The position numbers and the translations under genes were made by a program. From positions 1,116,001 to 1,180,000 of the forward strand of contig NZ_FNTZ01000001.1 in assembly GCF_900105555.1 (NCBI RefSeq): 64,000 nucleotides of DNA, written 5' to 3'. The stretch's first letter is position 1, and each line of letters begins with the position of its first letter. Below are positions 8,204 to 17,472 of the stretch, piece after piece. A model generated the notes under the pieces. That model was given only the letters and a program-made list of their open reading frames with translations. It had not been told where the DNA came from and did no database searches. The DNA comes from Pseudomonas coleopterorum. GTDB lineage: Bacteria; Pseudomonadota; Gammaproteobacteria; Pseudomonadales; Pseudomonadaceae.

Positions 8204-9028
8204 ATGGGCACTCTTTCAGTCAACCAGAACAAGCTGCAGAAACGCCTTCGTCGGCTGGCCGGTGAAGCCGTCGCCGACTACAACATGATCGAGAACGGCG
8301 ACAAGGTCATGGTCTGCCTCTCGGGCGGCAAGGACAGCTACACCCTGCTCGATGTGCTGCTGCACCTGCAGAAGGTCGCGCCCATCCAGTTCAGCATCGT
8401 GGCGGTGAACATGGACCAGAAGCAGCCGGGCTTCCCCGAGCATGTGCTGCCGGCCTACCTGGAACAGCTGGGCGTCGAATACCACATCGTCGAGAAAGAC
8501 ACCTATTCGGTGGTCAAGGAGCTGATCCCGGAAGGCAAGACCACCTGCTCGCTGTGCTCGCGCCTGCGCCGCGGCACGCTGTACACCTTCGCCGACCAGA
8601 TCGGCGCGACCAAGATGGCCCTGGGTCACCATCGCGACGATATCGTCGAGACATTCTTCCTCAACATGTTCTTCAACGGCTCGCTCAAGGCCATGCCACC
8701 CAAGCTGCGCGCCGACGACGGGCGCAATGTGGTCATTCGGCCGCTGGCCTACTGCCATGAGAAGGACATCCAGGCGTACTCGGACTTCAAAGGCTTTCCG
8801 ATCATCCCGTGCAACCTGTGCGGCTCCCAGGAGAACCTGCAGCGCCAGGTGGTCAAGGACATGCTGCTGGACTGGGAGCGCAAGACGCCCGGCCGCACCG
8901 ACAGCATCTTCCGCAGCCTGCAGAACGTGATGCCGTCGCAGCTGGCCGACCGCGACCTGTTCGATTTTCACAACCTGCGCATCGACGAGAACGCCCCGGT
9001 GCGGATCGCCAATGTGGTGAACCTGTAA
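8204..9028 (+). CDS. ttcA: tRNA 2-thiocytidine(32) synthetase
   Basis: Thiolates cytidine 32 in the anticodon loop of certain tRNAs using ATP and an iron-sulfur cluster. The 274-residue protein shows the ATP PP-loop SGGKDS at 40-45 and two CxxC pairs, C115/C118 (CSLC) and C203/C206 (CNLC), which bind the cluster. The start ATG 8204 gives [15 protein letters not shown], the family's typical N-terminus. It is divergent from sprT and is followed by a REP doublet rather than another gene on the same strand. Confidence 0.96.
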   Translation: MGTLSVNQNKLQKRLRRLAGEAVADYNMIENGDKVMVCLSGGKDSYTLLDVLLHLQKVAPIQFSIVAVNMDQKQPGFPEHVLPAYLEQLGVEYHIVEKDTYSVVKELIPEGKTTCSLCSRLRRGTLYTFADQIGATKMALGHHRDDIVETFFLNMFFNGSLKAMPPKLRADDGRNVVIRPLAYCHEKDIQAYSDFKGFPIIPCNLCGSQENLQRQVVKDMLLDWERKTPGRTDSIFRSLQNVMPSQLADRDLFDFHNLRIDENAPVRIANVVNL

Positions 9029-9043
9029 CACCGCGGCGCCCCC

Positions 9044-9135
9044 TTCGCGGGCAGAGGCCTCAGCCGCCCGCCCGGCTCCTACAGAAAACAATTCAGCCCG
9101 CAGCGATCACTGTGGGAGCGGGCTCTGCCCGCGAA
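9044..9135. repeat. Inverted REP doublet (REPIN-like)
   Basis: Two REP palindromes face each other: TTCGCGGGC...GGCTCCTACAG at 9044-9084 and CTGTGGGAGCGGGC...GCCCGCGAA at 9110-9135, separated by about 25 bases. They lie between the convergent ends of ttcA and the MscS gene. A partial third copy (GCCCGCGAAGG) occurs near 9189. Such doublets are mobilised by RAYT transposases, none of which is in the window. They may also stabilise the two mRNA 3' ends. Confidence 0.8.
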
Positions 9136-9207
9136 TGGGGCCTGAGCCACACCTCATTTCCTGTGACAAAAAAGTGGGCGAATAAGCTGCCCGCGAAGGC
9201 TACCCCG

Positions 9208-11346
9208 CTATTTCTCGCCAACCGCCCCCGCCGTGACCACCTGCACGCTCAGGCGCGGCGTCGCCAGGTCCAGCCCGGCTTCATCCAGCTGGCGCTTGAG
9301 CGCCAGGTTGAAGGCCCGCGACACTTCCCACTGCTTGATCGGCCCGGTCTTGAACCGCGCGCGCAGAATCGCGGTGCCCGACTCGAAGCTTTCCACCCCC
9401 TGAAACTCCAGCGGAGACCAGATATCGCGCCGATGCAACGGATCGCTGCGCATCTTCTGGCCCACTTCGCGCATCATCTTGATGGCGTCGTCGATCCCCA
9501 TGCTGTAGGGCACCGCCACGCGAAAGATGGCGTAGCCGAATTCCCGCGAGTAGTTCTTGATGCTTTTGATTTCGCTGAAGGGAATGGTGTGCACGATACC
9601 GTCGATGTCGCGCAGGCGAACCGTACGGATGGTGAGGCCCTCGACGGTGCCCAGGTGGCCGCCCACATCCACGTAGTCATCGATGGCCAGCGAGTCCTCG
9701 ATGATGATGAACAACCCGGTGATCAGGTCTGCCACCAACGACTGTGCACCGAAACCGATGGCCAGGCCGATCACCCCCGCACCTGCCAGCAGCGGCGTCA
9801 CGTTCATGCCCATGTTGGCCAGGGCGATGATCGCGGCAATGATGAAAATGGTCACGAACAGCACGTTGCGGATCAGCGGCATCATGGTCTGCGCGCGCGC
9901 GTTGGCCATGCCCTTGCGCGAACGGGTGAGGGCATGATGGATGCCGGTGTCGGCCAGAATCCACACCAGCCAGGCGAAAATCAGAGTGCCCACCAGGCTG
10001 GCCAGGCGCACCGAGATCTCGTGGCCATCGCCCTCGGTGAAACCGATCAGCGACATGCCCCACACACGCAGGCCCAGGTCGATGAACACCACCCAGATCA
10101 GCAGGTGCATCAGGGTGTAGGCGAAGTGACTCAGGCGCTCCGAATACAAGGCATGGCGCCGAGGGCCCTTGGGCGGGCGCAGGGCATGGCGCCGGATCAG
10201 GCCATTGATGACCATGCACAGGATCAGCAGCACCGCGCACATCAGCGACTGGCGCAGCGCCGTGCTGGTGTCGCCGGCCGAGAAGAACGTGGCGAACAGC
10301 GAGATGCCCACCAGCACCAGGGCTGGCAGGTACCAGAAGCTGCCGAGAATCTCGATGGTATCGCTCAACGCCCGACGCGTCAGTCGCCGCGACAAGGGCT
10401 GGTTGCGGATCAGGTGGGCGATGGGCCGACGGAAGCGCAGGATGAACAGGCCGGTCGACAGGGCGGCCAGAACGTTGGCCAGGGTTGCCGCACTGTGGGC
10501 CAGGTGCTGACCGAGCGCGGCGACCATGCGCGGGTCACTGAGCGCTTCGCCGAAGGCCGCGAAACTACCGATCAGCCACAGCGGCCGAAAGGCCCGGTGG
10601 CGCAGGATATTCAGGGCGCGGTGCCGGTGCGGACCGTCCAGCAGGGAAAACGCGATCACGCAGATCGCGGAGAACAGCGTGCCCACCACCAGTGCATAGG
10701 CCATGACCATGGCCAGGCTCTTGCCCAGCGACGAAGGCAACGCGTAGCCCACGTACACGGTAATGACCAGCGCCACCAGCCACGGCCCCAGCTTGCGCAA
10801 GGCAAAGCGCAGCAGGTCGAGGGTGCGTGGATGCTGGGGTAGTTCTTCCGACAGGCCGAAGCGCAGGCGCACGCGATGGCCGATCCAGATCAGACTGTAG
10901 GCGAGCAGGCTCCACACCAGCATGATCAACAAAAAAGCGCCGATGATCGGCGGCCATTCCGCCATGGGCAGGGCCAGCGCCAGCAATTCATCGTGGGCCA
11001 GGGCGACCTCCTCACCCCAGCGCCGGAACGGGCTGTTGTCCCCGGAAAACTGCTGGTCGACGTGGGCCAGGGCGCTGCCGATCATGCCCAGCACGCCTTG
11101 CTCGGCGGCCGGCTGGGCCTGCCGGGTACTGTCCCTCAGCTTTTTCAGGTCGCTCAACAGCTTGGTGCGTTGCTGGTCGTTTTCCAGGGTCTGGATCACC
11201 TGATCCAATGACTGGCCCAACGGCTGGGCGGGCTGTTCGGCCGGCTTCTCCGAGCTGCCCCCCAACAGGCCGGGCAGGCCGACTGCCTGAGCGGTAATGG
11301 GCAGCAAAAGCAGGACGGCAAGCGCCAGGCGCAGGAAAAGGACCAT
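9208..11346 (-). CDS. Large MscS-family mechanosensitive channel
   Basis: A 712-residue inner-membrane channel that should open on hypo-osmotic shock. It has a signal peptide (MVLFLRLALAVLLLLPITAQ), a periplasmic region of about 130 residues, roughly ten predicted membrane helices, and the MscS pore and beta domain near residues 520-640. The pore signature LLAGAGVIGLAIGFGAQ is followed by LVADLITGLFIIIED. I chose ATG 11346, preceded by AGGTGA at ribosome-binding distance. It lies downstream of the M18 aminopeptidase gene on the same strand, with a 112-base gap. It resembles long Pseudomonas MscS homologues of unassigned name. Confidence 0.93.
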   Translation of the reverse strand: MVLFLRLALAVLLLLPITAQAVGLPGLLGGSSEKPAEQPAQPLGQSLDQVIQTLENDQQRTKLLSDLKKLRDSTRQAQPAAEQGVLGMIGSALAHVDQQFSGDNSPFRRWGEEVALAHDELLALALPMAEWPPIIGAFLLIMLVWSLLAYSLIWIGHRVRLRFGLSEELPQHPRTLDLLRFALRKLGPWLVALVITVYVGYALPSSLGKSLAMVMAYALVVGTLFSAICVIAFSLLDGPHRHRALNILRHRAFRPLWLIGSFAAFGEALSDPRMVAALGQHLAHSAATLANVLAALSTGLFILRFRRPIAHLIRNQPLSRRLTRRALSDTIEILGSFWYLPALVLVGISLFATFFSAGDTSTALRQSLMCAVLLILCMVINGLIRRHALRPPKGPRRHALYSERLSHFAYTLMHLLIWVVFIDLGLRVWGMSLIGFTEGDGHEISVRLASLVGTLIFAWLVWILADTGIHHALTRSRKGMANARAQTMMPLIRNVLFVTIFIIAAIIALANMGMNVTPLLAGAGVIGLAIGFGAQSLVADLITGLFIIIEDSLAIDDYVDVGGHLGTVEGLTIRTVRLRDIDGIVHTIPFSEIKSIKNYSREFGYAIFRVAVPYSMGIDDAIKMMREVGQKMRSDPLHRRDIWSPLEFQGVESFESGTAILRARFKTGPIKQWEVSRAFNLALKRQLDEAGLDLATPRLSVQVVTAGAVGEK

Positions 11347-11458
11347 CAGTGGAGTCACCTGTAGATCGGTGTTTGGGTGGTGCGCCCTGCGCGGACAGAG
11401 AACGACCTCTGCCCGCGTACGGGTGTTCAGGTCGGGCCACGTCGCGGCAGGGGCGTGA

Positions 11459-12748
11459 CTAGGGCAGCTCGTTGCTGGCGTAGAAGGCACCCAGCACTTT
11501 GACCAGATGCGCCAGGTCATGGCTGCCAGCCAGCTCGCGAATCGAATGCATGGCGAAGGTCGGCAGGCCTATGTCGACGGTCCTCACCCCCAGGTGACTG
11601 GCGGTGATCGGGCCGATGGTCGAGCCGCAACCCATGTCGCTGCGCACCACGAAACTCTGCACCGGCACTTCCACCGCCATGCACAGGTGCCGGAAGAAAC
11701 CGGCCGTCTCGCTATTGGTCGCGTAGCGCTGGTTGCTGTTGACCTTGATCACCGGCCCGGCATTGAGCTTGGGTCCGTGATTGGCATCGTGCTTCTCGGC
11801 ATAGTTGGGGTGCACGCCGTGGGCGTTGTCCGCCGACACCAGCAGCGAACGCTGGATACTGCGTACGTACTCATCGCCTTCAGGGATCAGGCGTTGCAGC
11901 ACCTGTTCGAGCATCGGCCCGTCGGCGCCACAGGCGGAGCTGGAACCGATCTCTTCATGGTCGGTACACACCAGCACGCAGCTTTCGTCGCCTTGCGTAT
12001 CGAGCAGGGCCTGCAGGCCCGCATAGCAGGACAACAGGTTGTCGAGCCGCGCGCCGGCGATGAAGTCGCCGTTCAGGCCGATGACCGCAGCACTTTGCGT
12101 GTCGTAGAAACTGAGCTCGTAATCGAGCACCACATCGGCGTTCAGCCCATGTTCACGAGCCAGCTGTTCGGTCAGCAGGGCGCGGAAATCGACGCGCTCA
12201 TCCCCGGCCACCTGGGCCAGCACGGGCGGCAGTTCGGTCTGGGCGTTGATTGCCCAGCCCTGATTGGCCTCGCGGTTGAGGTGGATGGCCAGGTTGGGTA
12301 TCACGGCGATCGGCAGGCGGAAATCGATCAGCTGGCTCTCGACCTTGCCGTCGCGGCGGAAGGTGACCCGGCCGGCCAGCGACAGATCGCGGTCGAACCA
12401 GGGTGCCAGCAGGGCACCGCCATACACCTCCACACCCAGTTGGAAAAAGCCCTGGCGCTGCAACTCGGGTTGCGGCTTCACGCGCAGGCAGGGGCTGTCG
12501 GTGTGAGCGCCGACCATGCGCAGCCCGTTGAGCAGCGGTGAGTGCTTGCCCAGCTTGACGGCGATGATCGAGGAATCGTTGCGGGTCACGTAGTAGCGCC
12601 CGCCGGGCACCGTGTTCCAGCTCTCGCGCTCGTCCAGCCGCTGGAAACCGGCTGCCTCGAGGCGTCGCGCCAGGGTGGCAGTGGCGTGAAAGGGGGTAGG
12701 GGAGGCCTTGAGGAAATCGATCAGGCCCTGGTTCAAAGCTTCGCGCAT
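11459..12748 (-). CDS. apeB: M18-family aspartyl/glutamyl aminopeptidase
   Basis: A cytoplasmic zinc aminopeptidase that removes acidic N-terminal residues from peptides. The 429-residue length is typical. Metal-binding signatures are visible: the histidine of [13 protein letters not shown], the carboxylates of [11 protein letters not shown], and a C-terminal histidine in [10 protein letters not shown]. The start ATG 12748 is preceded by CTGGAG at good spacing. The rluA-type gene lies upstream in the same direction, and the MscS gene lies downstream. Confidence 0.95.
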   Translation of the reverse strand: MREALNQGLIDFLKASPTPFHATATLARRLEAAGFQRLDERESWNTVPGGRYYVTRNDSSIIAVKLGKHSPLLNGLRMVGAHTDSPCLRVKPQPELQRQGFFQLGVEVYGGALLAPWFDRDLSLAGRVTFRRDGKVESQLIDFRLPIAVIPNLAIHLNREANQGWAINAQTELPPVLAQVAGDERVDFRALLTEQLAREHGLNADVVLDYELSFYDTQSAAVIGLNGDFIAGARLDNLLSCYAGLQALLDTQGDESCVLVCTDHEEIGSSSACGADGPMLEQVLQRLIPEGDEYVRSIQRSLLVSADNAHGVHPNYAEKHDANHGPKLNAGPVIKVNSNQRYATNSETAGFFRHLCMAVEVPVQSFVVRSDMGCGSTIGPITASHLGVRTVDIGLPTFAMHSIRELAGSHDLAHLVKVLGAFYASNELP

Positions 12749-12851
12749 AGAAAACTCCAGACAGCAATGCCGCCAGTTTACCCGATTGCCCACGGATAGG
12801 GCTGCTCAATCCATGGCGTCGAGCCCCTGCCCGTGAAGGCGCCACCACCAT

Positions 12852-13487
12852 TCAAAACGGCGCAGCACACTCGAATTTCATCCGCTCACCCGTCACCGGA
12901 TGGGTGAACGCCAGCATGCTCGCATGCAGGCAAAGCCGCTCATGGGCTTCCAACGCCTGGGGATGGGCATACAGCCGGTCGCCCAGCAGCGGATGGCCGA
13001 TCGACAACATGTGCACGCGCAACTGATGCGAACGCCCGGTGATCGGCGTCAGCTCGACGCGACACCATTCCCCGCAGCGCTCCACCACCTTCCAGAAGGT
13101 CAGCGCATGCTTGCCATGTTCGTGATCCACCACATGCCGTGGCTTGGTCGGCGGATCGTAGCGCAGCGGCAGGTCGACACTACCGCTGTCCAGCGCCGGT
13201 TGCCCCCAGGCCAGTGCGGTGTAGGCCTTTTCCGTTTCGCGATCGTGGAACTGACGGGACAGCTCGCGATGGCTGTCGGCATCCCGCGCCAGCAGAATGA
13301 TCCCGCTGGTTTCCCAGTCCAGGCGATGCACGATGCGCGCCTCGGGAAACCCGTTCTCCTGCAGGCGGGTGATCAGGCAGTCCTTGTTGTCTTCGGCGCG
13401 TCCAGGCACCGACAGCAACAGGGTCGGCTTGTCGATGACCAGCACGGCGGCGTCCTGGTGAATGATGCGAATGTTCGACAACGGCAT
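12852..13487 (-). CDS. rluA: RluA-family 23S rRNA/tRNA pseudouridine synthase
   Basis: Converts uridine to pseudouridine, in E. coli at 23S rRNA U746 and tRNA U32. The 211-residue protein has the family motif HRLDWETSG at 54-62, with catalytic D57, and no S4 RNA-binding domain, which fits RluA rather than RluC or RluD. The gene follows minCDE and precedes apeB on the same strand, with short gaps (about 90-100 bases), so partial co-transcription is possible. Confidence 0.93.
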   Translation of the reverse strand: MPLSNIRIIHQDAAVLVIDKPTLLLSVPGRAEDNKDCLITRLQENGFPEARIVHRLDWETSGIILLARDADSHRELSRQFHDRETEKAYTALAWGQPALDSGSVDLPLRYDPPTKPRHVVDHEHGKHALTFWKVVERCGEWCRVELTPITGRSHQLRVHMLSIGHPLLGDRLYAHPQALEAHERLCLHASMLAFTHPVTGERMKFECAAPF

Positions 13488-13576
13488 GAAAGTCTATCTC
13501 TCAGAAACGCCAACGGCGGCGCGTCGACCCTTTTCAACAAAGGGCCGGCGGGCCGCCGTGGAGCCGAGCGCGAGGC

Positions 13577-13831
13577 TCAGCGGTCAGGCAAGGTAATGTT
13601 CAATTCCAGAATCGAGCAGCTACCCTGATTCTCGAGTGCAACCTGTACCTGGTCGCTCTCGATGTTCACATACTTGCGAATCACTTCCACCAGCTCTTTC
13701 TGCAGGGCGGGCAAGTAATCAGGGGTCGTGCGTTGGCCGCGTTCATGCGCCACGATGATCTGTAGACGCTCTTTCGCAACTGACGCGGTGCTGCCTTTCT
13801 TGCGATCGCGAAAGAAGTCGAAAATATTCAT
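13577..13831 (-). CDS. minE: Cell-division topological specificity factor MinE
   Basis: Stimulates MinD ATPase and drives the pole-to-pole oscillation that places the division septum at mid-cell. The 84-residue protein has the N-terminal MinD-interacting helix (about residues 13-31, within [14 protein letters not shown]) and a C-terminal dimer domain. Its start codon shares one base with the minD stop (TAATG), the classic coupled arrangement in minCDE. Confidence 0.97.
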   Translation of the reverse strand: MNIFDFFRDRKKGSTASVAKERLQIIVAHERGQRTTPDYLPALQKELVEVIRKYVNIESDQVQVALENQGSCSILELNITLPDR

Positions 13832-14643
13832 TAGCGACCTCCAAACAGGCGCTCGATCCAGCCCTTTTTCTTGAAATCAAGGAAACGGTGCGGCTTTTCC
13901 TTGCCCAACAAACGGTCGACGGCATCGCTGTACGCCTGGCCGGCGTCGCTCTGGTCGTCGAAGATCACCGGCGTACCCGAGTTGGATGCCTTGAGCACGG
14001 CCTCGGATTCCGGGATCACGCCCAGCAGACGGACCGAGAGGATTTCCTCGACGTCCTCGACGCCCAGCATTTCGCCCTTGCTGACGCGCTCGGGGCTGTA
14101 GCGGGTGATCAGCAGGTGTTCCTTGATCGGATCCTCGCCCTGTTCGGCGCGACGCGATTTGCTCGCCAACAAGCCCAGCATGCGGTCCGAATCTCGCACC
14201 GAAGAGACTTCCGGGTTGGTTACCACGATCGCCTCGTCGGCGAAGTACATGGCAAGGTGAGCACCTTTCTCGATGCCCGCCGGGGAGTCGCACAGAATGT
14301 AGTCGTGGGTCTTGGACAGCTCGTTGATGATCTTTTCGACGCCTTCCTTGGTCAGGGCGTCCTTGTCGCGCGTCTGGCTGGCCGCCAGGATGAAGAGGTT
14401 CTCGACGCGCTTGTCCTTGATCAGGGCCTGTTGCAAGGTCGCTTCGCCGTTCACGACGTTGACGAAGTCGTACACCACGCGGCGTTCGCAGCCCATGATC
14501 AAGTCAAGGTTACGCAGGCCGACGTCGAAGTCGATGATGACGGTTTTGTGGCCGCGCAATGCGAGGCCGGTGCCGATGGCGGCGCTGGTGGTGGTCTTGC
14601 CCACGCCACCCTTGCCGGATGTAACCACGAGAATCTTGGCCAA
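13831..14643 (-). CDS. minD: Septum-site ATPase MinD
   Basis: Membrane-associated ATPase that recruits MinC and is cycled by MinE. The 270-residue protein has the deviant Walker A GKGGVGKT at 10-17. The switch motif [11 protein letters not shown] is near residue 120. The C-terminal amphipathic membrane-targeting helix ends [13 protein letters not shown]. It is the middle gene of minCDE. A 153-base gap separates it from minC, and its stop overlaps the minE start. Confidence 0.98.
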   Translation of the reverse strand: MAKILVVTSGKGGVGKTTTSAAIGTGLALRGHKTVIIDFDVGLRNLDLIMGCERRVVYDFVNVVNGEATLQQALIKDKRVENLFILAASQTRDKDALTKEGVEKIINELSKTHDYILCDSPAGIEKGAHLAMYFADEAIVVTNPEVSSVRDSDRMLGLLASKSRRAEQGEDPIKEHLLITRYSPERVSKGEMLGVEDVEEILSVRLLGVIPESEAVLKASNSGTPVIFDDQSDAGQAYSDAVDRLLGKEKPHRFLDFKKKGWIERLFGGR

Positions 14644-14796
14644 GGTGTATCACCTCTACTGAAAAAGGGACGGTTAATCCCCGAAAAAACATGACTTCAA
14701 AACATCGGCGGACTGCATGAGCCGGCGGTACTGGAAGCGGTACCGCTCGACAACCGCGCTATTTGAAAGTTGCGCTTAAAATGGCGGCAGTATCCG

Positions 14797-15522
14797 TTAA
14801 AGACGGGTGATGTTCAACACATCCCCGGATAAGCTGATCTGAACGGGTGAACCCCACAACGGGTCGCGTCGCAGATCCTCGGAGACCTTGTATTGCCCGG
14901 CGATGGACAGCAGCTCGGCGCCCAGTTGCTGACAGAAAATGCGCGCCTTGCGGTCGCCCTTGATGCCGGCCAGGGCGCGTCCGCGCATCGGGCCGTAGAC
15001 ATGGATATTGCCATCGGCGAGAAGTTCCGCACCCGAACTGACCGAGCTGATCACCACCAGATCGCAGCCTTGGGCATAAATCTGCTGGCCGCCGCGGATC
15101 GGCGTCGTGATCACGCGAGTGGGCTGGATCAATGGCTCGGGCGGCTTTTCCGGCTTCTTTTCTTCAACTTCCAAAGGTCGCTCGCGCGCGCCCGAAGGCG
15201 GCAGCACGGGCAGGTCGATGGCGATCGCTGCGGCGATGTCTTCGATACGGCTGGCGCGCACCGCCAGGGTCCGCAGGCCATGATGACGGCAGATGCGCAT
15301 CAGGCCGGGCAGGTCGATGCTGCCCTGGTTGGCGGGCAGCTTGTCCAGCGCCAGCACCAGCGGCGTATTGCTGAAGAAGTTCGGTGCCTGCGCCACCTTG
15401 GCTGCCAATTGGCGGTCGAGGGCGGAAAGGTTGTTTTGCGCCAACTCAAGCACGGTGATGGCGAGCATGCTGCCCTTGAGTTGGAACACAGGTTCCTGGT
15501 CTAGCTGATCGGTCTGGCTCAT
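14797..15522 (-). CDS. minC: Septum-site inhibitor MinC
   Basis: Blocks FtsZ polymerisation at cell poles when bound to MinD. The 241-residue protein has an N-terminal FtsZ-binding domain, a proline-rich linker (about residues 105-135) and a C-terminal beta-helical domain with [14 protein letters not shown] and [13 protein letters not shown], which binds MinD and FtsZ. The start ATG 15522 gives [18 protein letters not shown], as expected for pseudomonads. A longer in-frame start at 15591 would reach into the divergent htrB promoter region. Confidence 0.96.
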   Translation of the reverse strand: MSQTDQLDQEPVFQLKGSMLAITVLELAQNNLSALDRQLAAKVAQAPNFFSNTPLVLALDKLPANQGSIDLPGLMRICRHHGLRTLAVRASRIEDIAAAIAIDLPVLPPSGARERPLEVEEKKPEKPPEPLIQPTRVITTPIRGGQQIYAQGCDLVVISSVSSGAELLADGNIHVYGPMRGRALAGIKGDRKARIFCQQLGAELLSIAGQYKVSEDLRRDPLWGSPVQISLSGDVLNITRL

Positions 15523-15660
15523 GGTCGGCAAAACGCGCCTTGTAACTAAAAAAGTGCCGAGACTTATAGCGAGAACCACCTTCCCCTGCAAGCCGCGACG
15601 CAGCGATGGAAGGTCAACCCATGTAGAATGCGCGGCCTTGTTGCCTGTACGGAATCGTCA

Positions 15661-16590
15661 ATGGAACGCCCGCGCTTTCGCCGATATTTTCTTCATCCGC
15701 GCTTCTGGCCCCTGTGGCTGGGGCTGGGCGGGTTGTGGCTGGTCGTGCAACTGCCCTACGGCACCTTGCTGCGCCTGGGGCGCTGGCTGGGTCTGGGCAT
15801 GTACCGCGTGGCCAGCGAACGTCGACGCGTGGCGGCGCGCAACCTGGAGCTGTGCTTCCCGCAGATGCCGCCCATCGAAAGAAAACGCCTGCTCAAGGAA
15901 AACTTCGTTTCGACCGGCATCGCCTTCTTCGAAATGGCCATGAGTTGGTGGTGGCCACAGGCACGCCTGGCCAAGTTGGCGCACATCGAAGGGCTTGAAC
16001 ACCTGCAGGCGGCCCAACGTGACGGCGAGGGGGCGATTCTGATGGCCCTGCATTTCACCACCCTGGAGATTGGCGCGGCGCTGCTGGGTCAGCGTCATAC
16101 CATCGACGGCATGTACCGCGAGCATCGCAATGCGTTGTTCGACTTCGTGCAGCGCCAGGGCCGCGAGCGACACAATCCCGATTCGCTGGCGGTGGAGCGC
16201 GAGGACGTGCGCGGCATGATCAAGCTGCTGCGCAAGGGCCGCGCGATCTGGTATGCCCCCGATCAGGACTACGGCGCCAAGCAGAGTATTTTCGTACCGT
16301 TGTTCGGCATCGAAGCAGCAACGGTGACGGCGACCACCCACTTCGCCCGTCTGGGCAAGGCACGGGTCATCCCGTTCACGCAACGACGGCTGGAAGATGG
16401 CAGTGGCTATCGGTTGGTGCTGCATCCGCCGCTGGAAGGGTTCCCCGGCGAGAGCGAAGCGGCTGATGCGTTGCGCATCAACCAGTGGGTGGAGCAGGCC
16501 GTGACCGAATGCCCCGAGCAGTATCTGTGGGCCCACCGGCGCTTCAAGTCACGACCGGCCGGTGCTCCCAAACTCTACGACAAGCGCTGA
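15661..16590 (+). CDS. htrB: Lipid A biosynthesis lauroyl acyltransferase (LpxL/HtrB-type)
   Basis: Adds a secondary acyl chain to lipid A at the inner face of the cytoplasmic membrane. The 309-residue protein has an N-terminal membrane anchor (about residues 14-40) and the acyltransferase motif HX4E (HFTTLE, near residue 132). Conserved YAPDQDYG and PFTQRR segments follow. ATG 15661 (MERPRFRRYF) is the family's typical start. It is divergent from minC and ends just before a REP element. Pseudomonads often have two such genes; which acyl position this one serves cannot be seen. Confidence 0.94.
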   Translation: MERPRFRRYFLHPRFWPLWLGLGGLWLVVQLPYGTLLRLGRWLGLGMYRVASERRRVAARNLELCFPQMPPIERKRLLKENFVSTGIAFFEMAMSWWWPQARLAKLAHIEGLEHLQAAQRDGEGAILMALHFTTLEIGAALLGQRHTIDGMYREHRNALFDFVQRQGRERHNPDSLAVEREDVRGMIKLLRKGRAIWYAPDQDYGAKQSIFVPLFGIEAATVTATTHFARLGKARVIPFTQRRLEDGSGYRLVLHPPLEGFPGESEAADALRINQWVEQAVTECPEQYLWAHRRFKSRPAGAPKLYDKR

Positions 16591-16646
16591 GCGGGGCGAG
16601 GCAGAGGAATCTGCGCCCGCCCTCACAGTGAACCGCAACGCGGTTC

Positions 16647-16672
16647 CTGTGGGAGCGGGTTCTACCCGCGAA
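16647..16672. repeat. REP palindrome
   Basis: A single CTGTGGGAGCGGGT...ACCCGCGAA element between the convergent htrB and mlaA-like genes. It could act as a 3' stabiliser or terminator for either gene. Confidence 0.75.
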
Positions 16673-16692
16673 GAGACCCGTCGCAGATGTAC

Positions 16693-17472
16693 CTACTCGG
16701 CGATCTGCAGCTTACGCGCCTCGGTATACACGTAGCGCACCTTCTCGTACTCGAACGGCGAGTTCATCTGACCGTAGCGAAAGCTGTTGCTGTAGCGCCG
16801 ATCCACGGCGCGCAGTGCCCACAGCTCCGGGTGGTTGCTGCTCACCTCGGCCACATTGAGGAAGTTGATCTGGTTCTCGACGGCAAAGTCGAACACCAGG
16901 CCAGTGGTGTCACGCAGGTTGGACGGACCCAGAATCGGCAGCACCAGGTAGGCACCGTTGGGTACACCGTAGAAGCCCAGGGTCTGGCCGAAATCCTCGG
17001 ACTGCTTCTGCAGGCCGAACCAGGTCGCCGGATCCCACAGTCCCGCCACACCCAGCGTGGTGTTCACCAGCAATCGTCCGGACGTGTCCAGGGCACGCTT
17101 GCCCTTGAACTGCAGCAGGCTGTTGACCAGGCTCGGCACTTCCCCCAGGTTGCTGAAGAAGTTGCTCACGCCGGTGCGCAGGAACGACGGCGTGATATAG
17201 GTGTAGCCATTCACCACCGGCAGGAACACCCACTCGTCGAAGCGGTAGTTGAAGTGGTAGAGGCGTCGGTTCAGGTTTTCCAGCGGGTCGTACACGTTCA
17301 ACGCCGTCAGGGTGGAGCGCTCGAACTCGCGCTGATCCAGACCCGGGTTGAACTTGAGTACCTGCAACGGTTGTTTGAAGCCGTCGCTGTCGACCTTCTG
17401 TACGGTGCTGTCGTCGGCCTGGGCAAGGCCTGCGCAGAGCAGCGTTGCCATCAACAGGAATTTTCTAGCCAC
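16693..17472 (-). CDS. mlaA: MlaA/VacJ-family phospholipid-asymmetry protein
   Basis: An envelope protein of the MlaA family, which removes mislocalised phospholipid from the outer leaflet of the outer membrane for retrograde transport. It has a signal peptide ending near AGLAQA. The family signature DPLENLNRRLYHFN is followed by NFFSNLGEVPSLVNSLLQ and the conserved STLGVAGLWDPA-like segment (NTTLGVAGLWDPA). I chose the GTG at 17472, which lies 8 bases inside the upstream hydrolase gene with TGGAG at correct spacing; a Met seven residues later is the alternative. A clear lipobox is not evident, unlike E. coli MlaA. Coupling to the hydrolase suggests shared lipid function. Confidence 0.88.
   Translation of the reverse strand: MARKFLLMATLLCAGLAQADDSTVQKVDSDGFKQPLQVLKFNPGLDQREFERSTLTALNVYDPLENLNRRLYHFNYRFDEWVFLPVVNGYTYITPSFLRTGVSNFFSNLGEVPSLVNSLLQFKGKRALDTSGRLLVNTTLGVAGLWDPATWFGLQKQSEDFGQTLGFYGVPNGAYLVLPILGPSNLRDTTGLVFDFAVENQINFLNVAEVSSNHPELWALRAVDRRYSNSFRYGQMNSPFEYEKVRYVYTEARKLQIAE

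Noticed and set aside
8809..10842. 677-codon open frame on the plus strand across the end of ttcA and the MscS gene
   Set aside because: Runs through a REP doublet and antisense to a certain gene; the translation is low-complexity.
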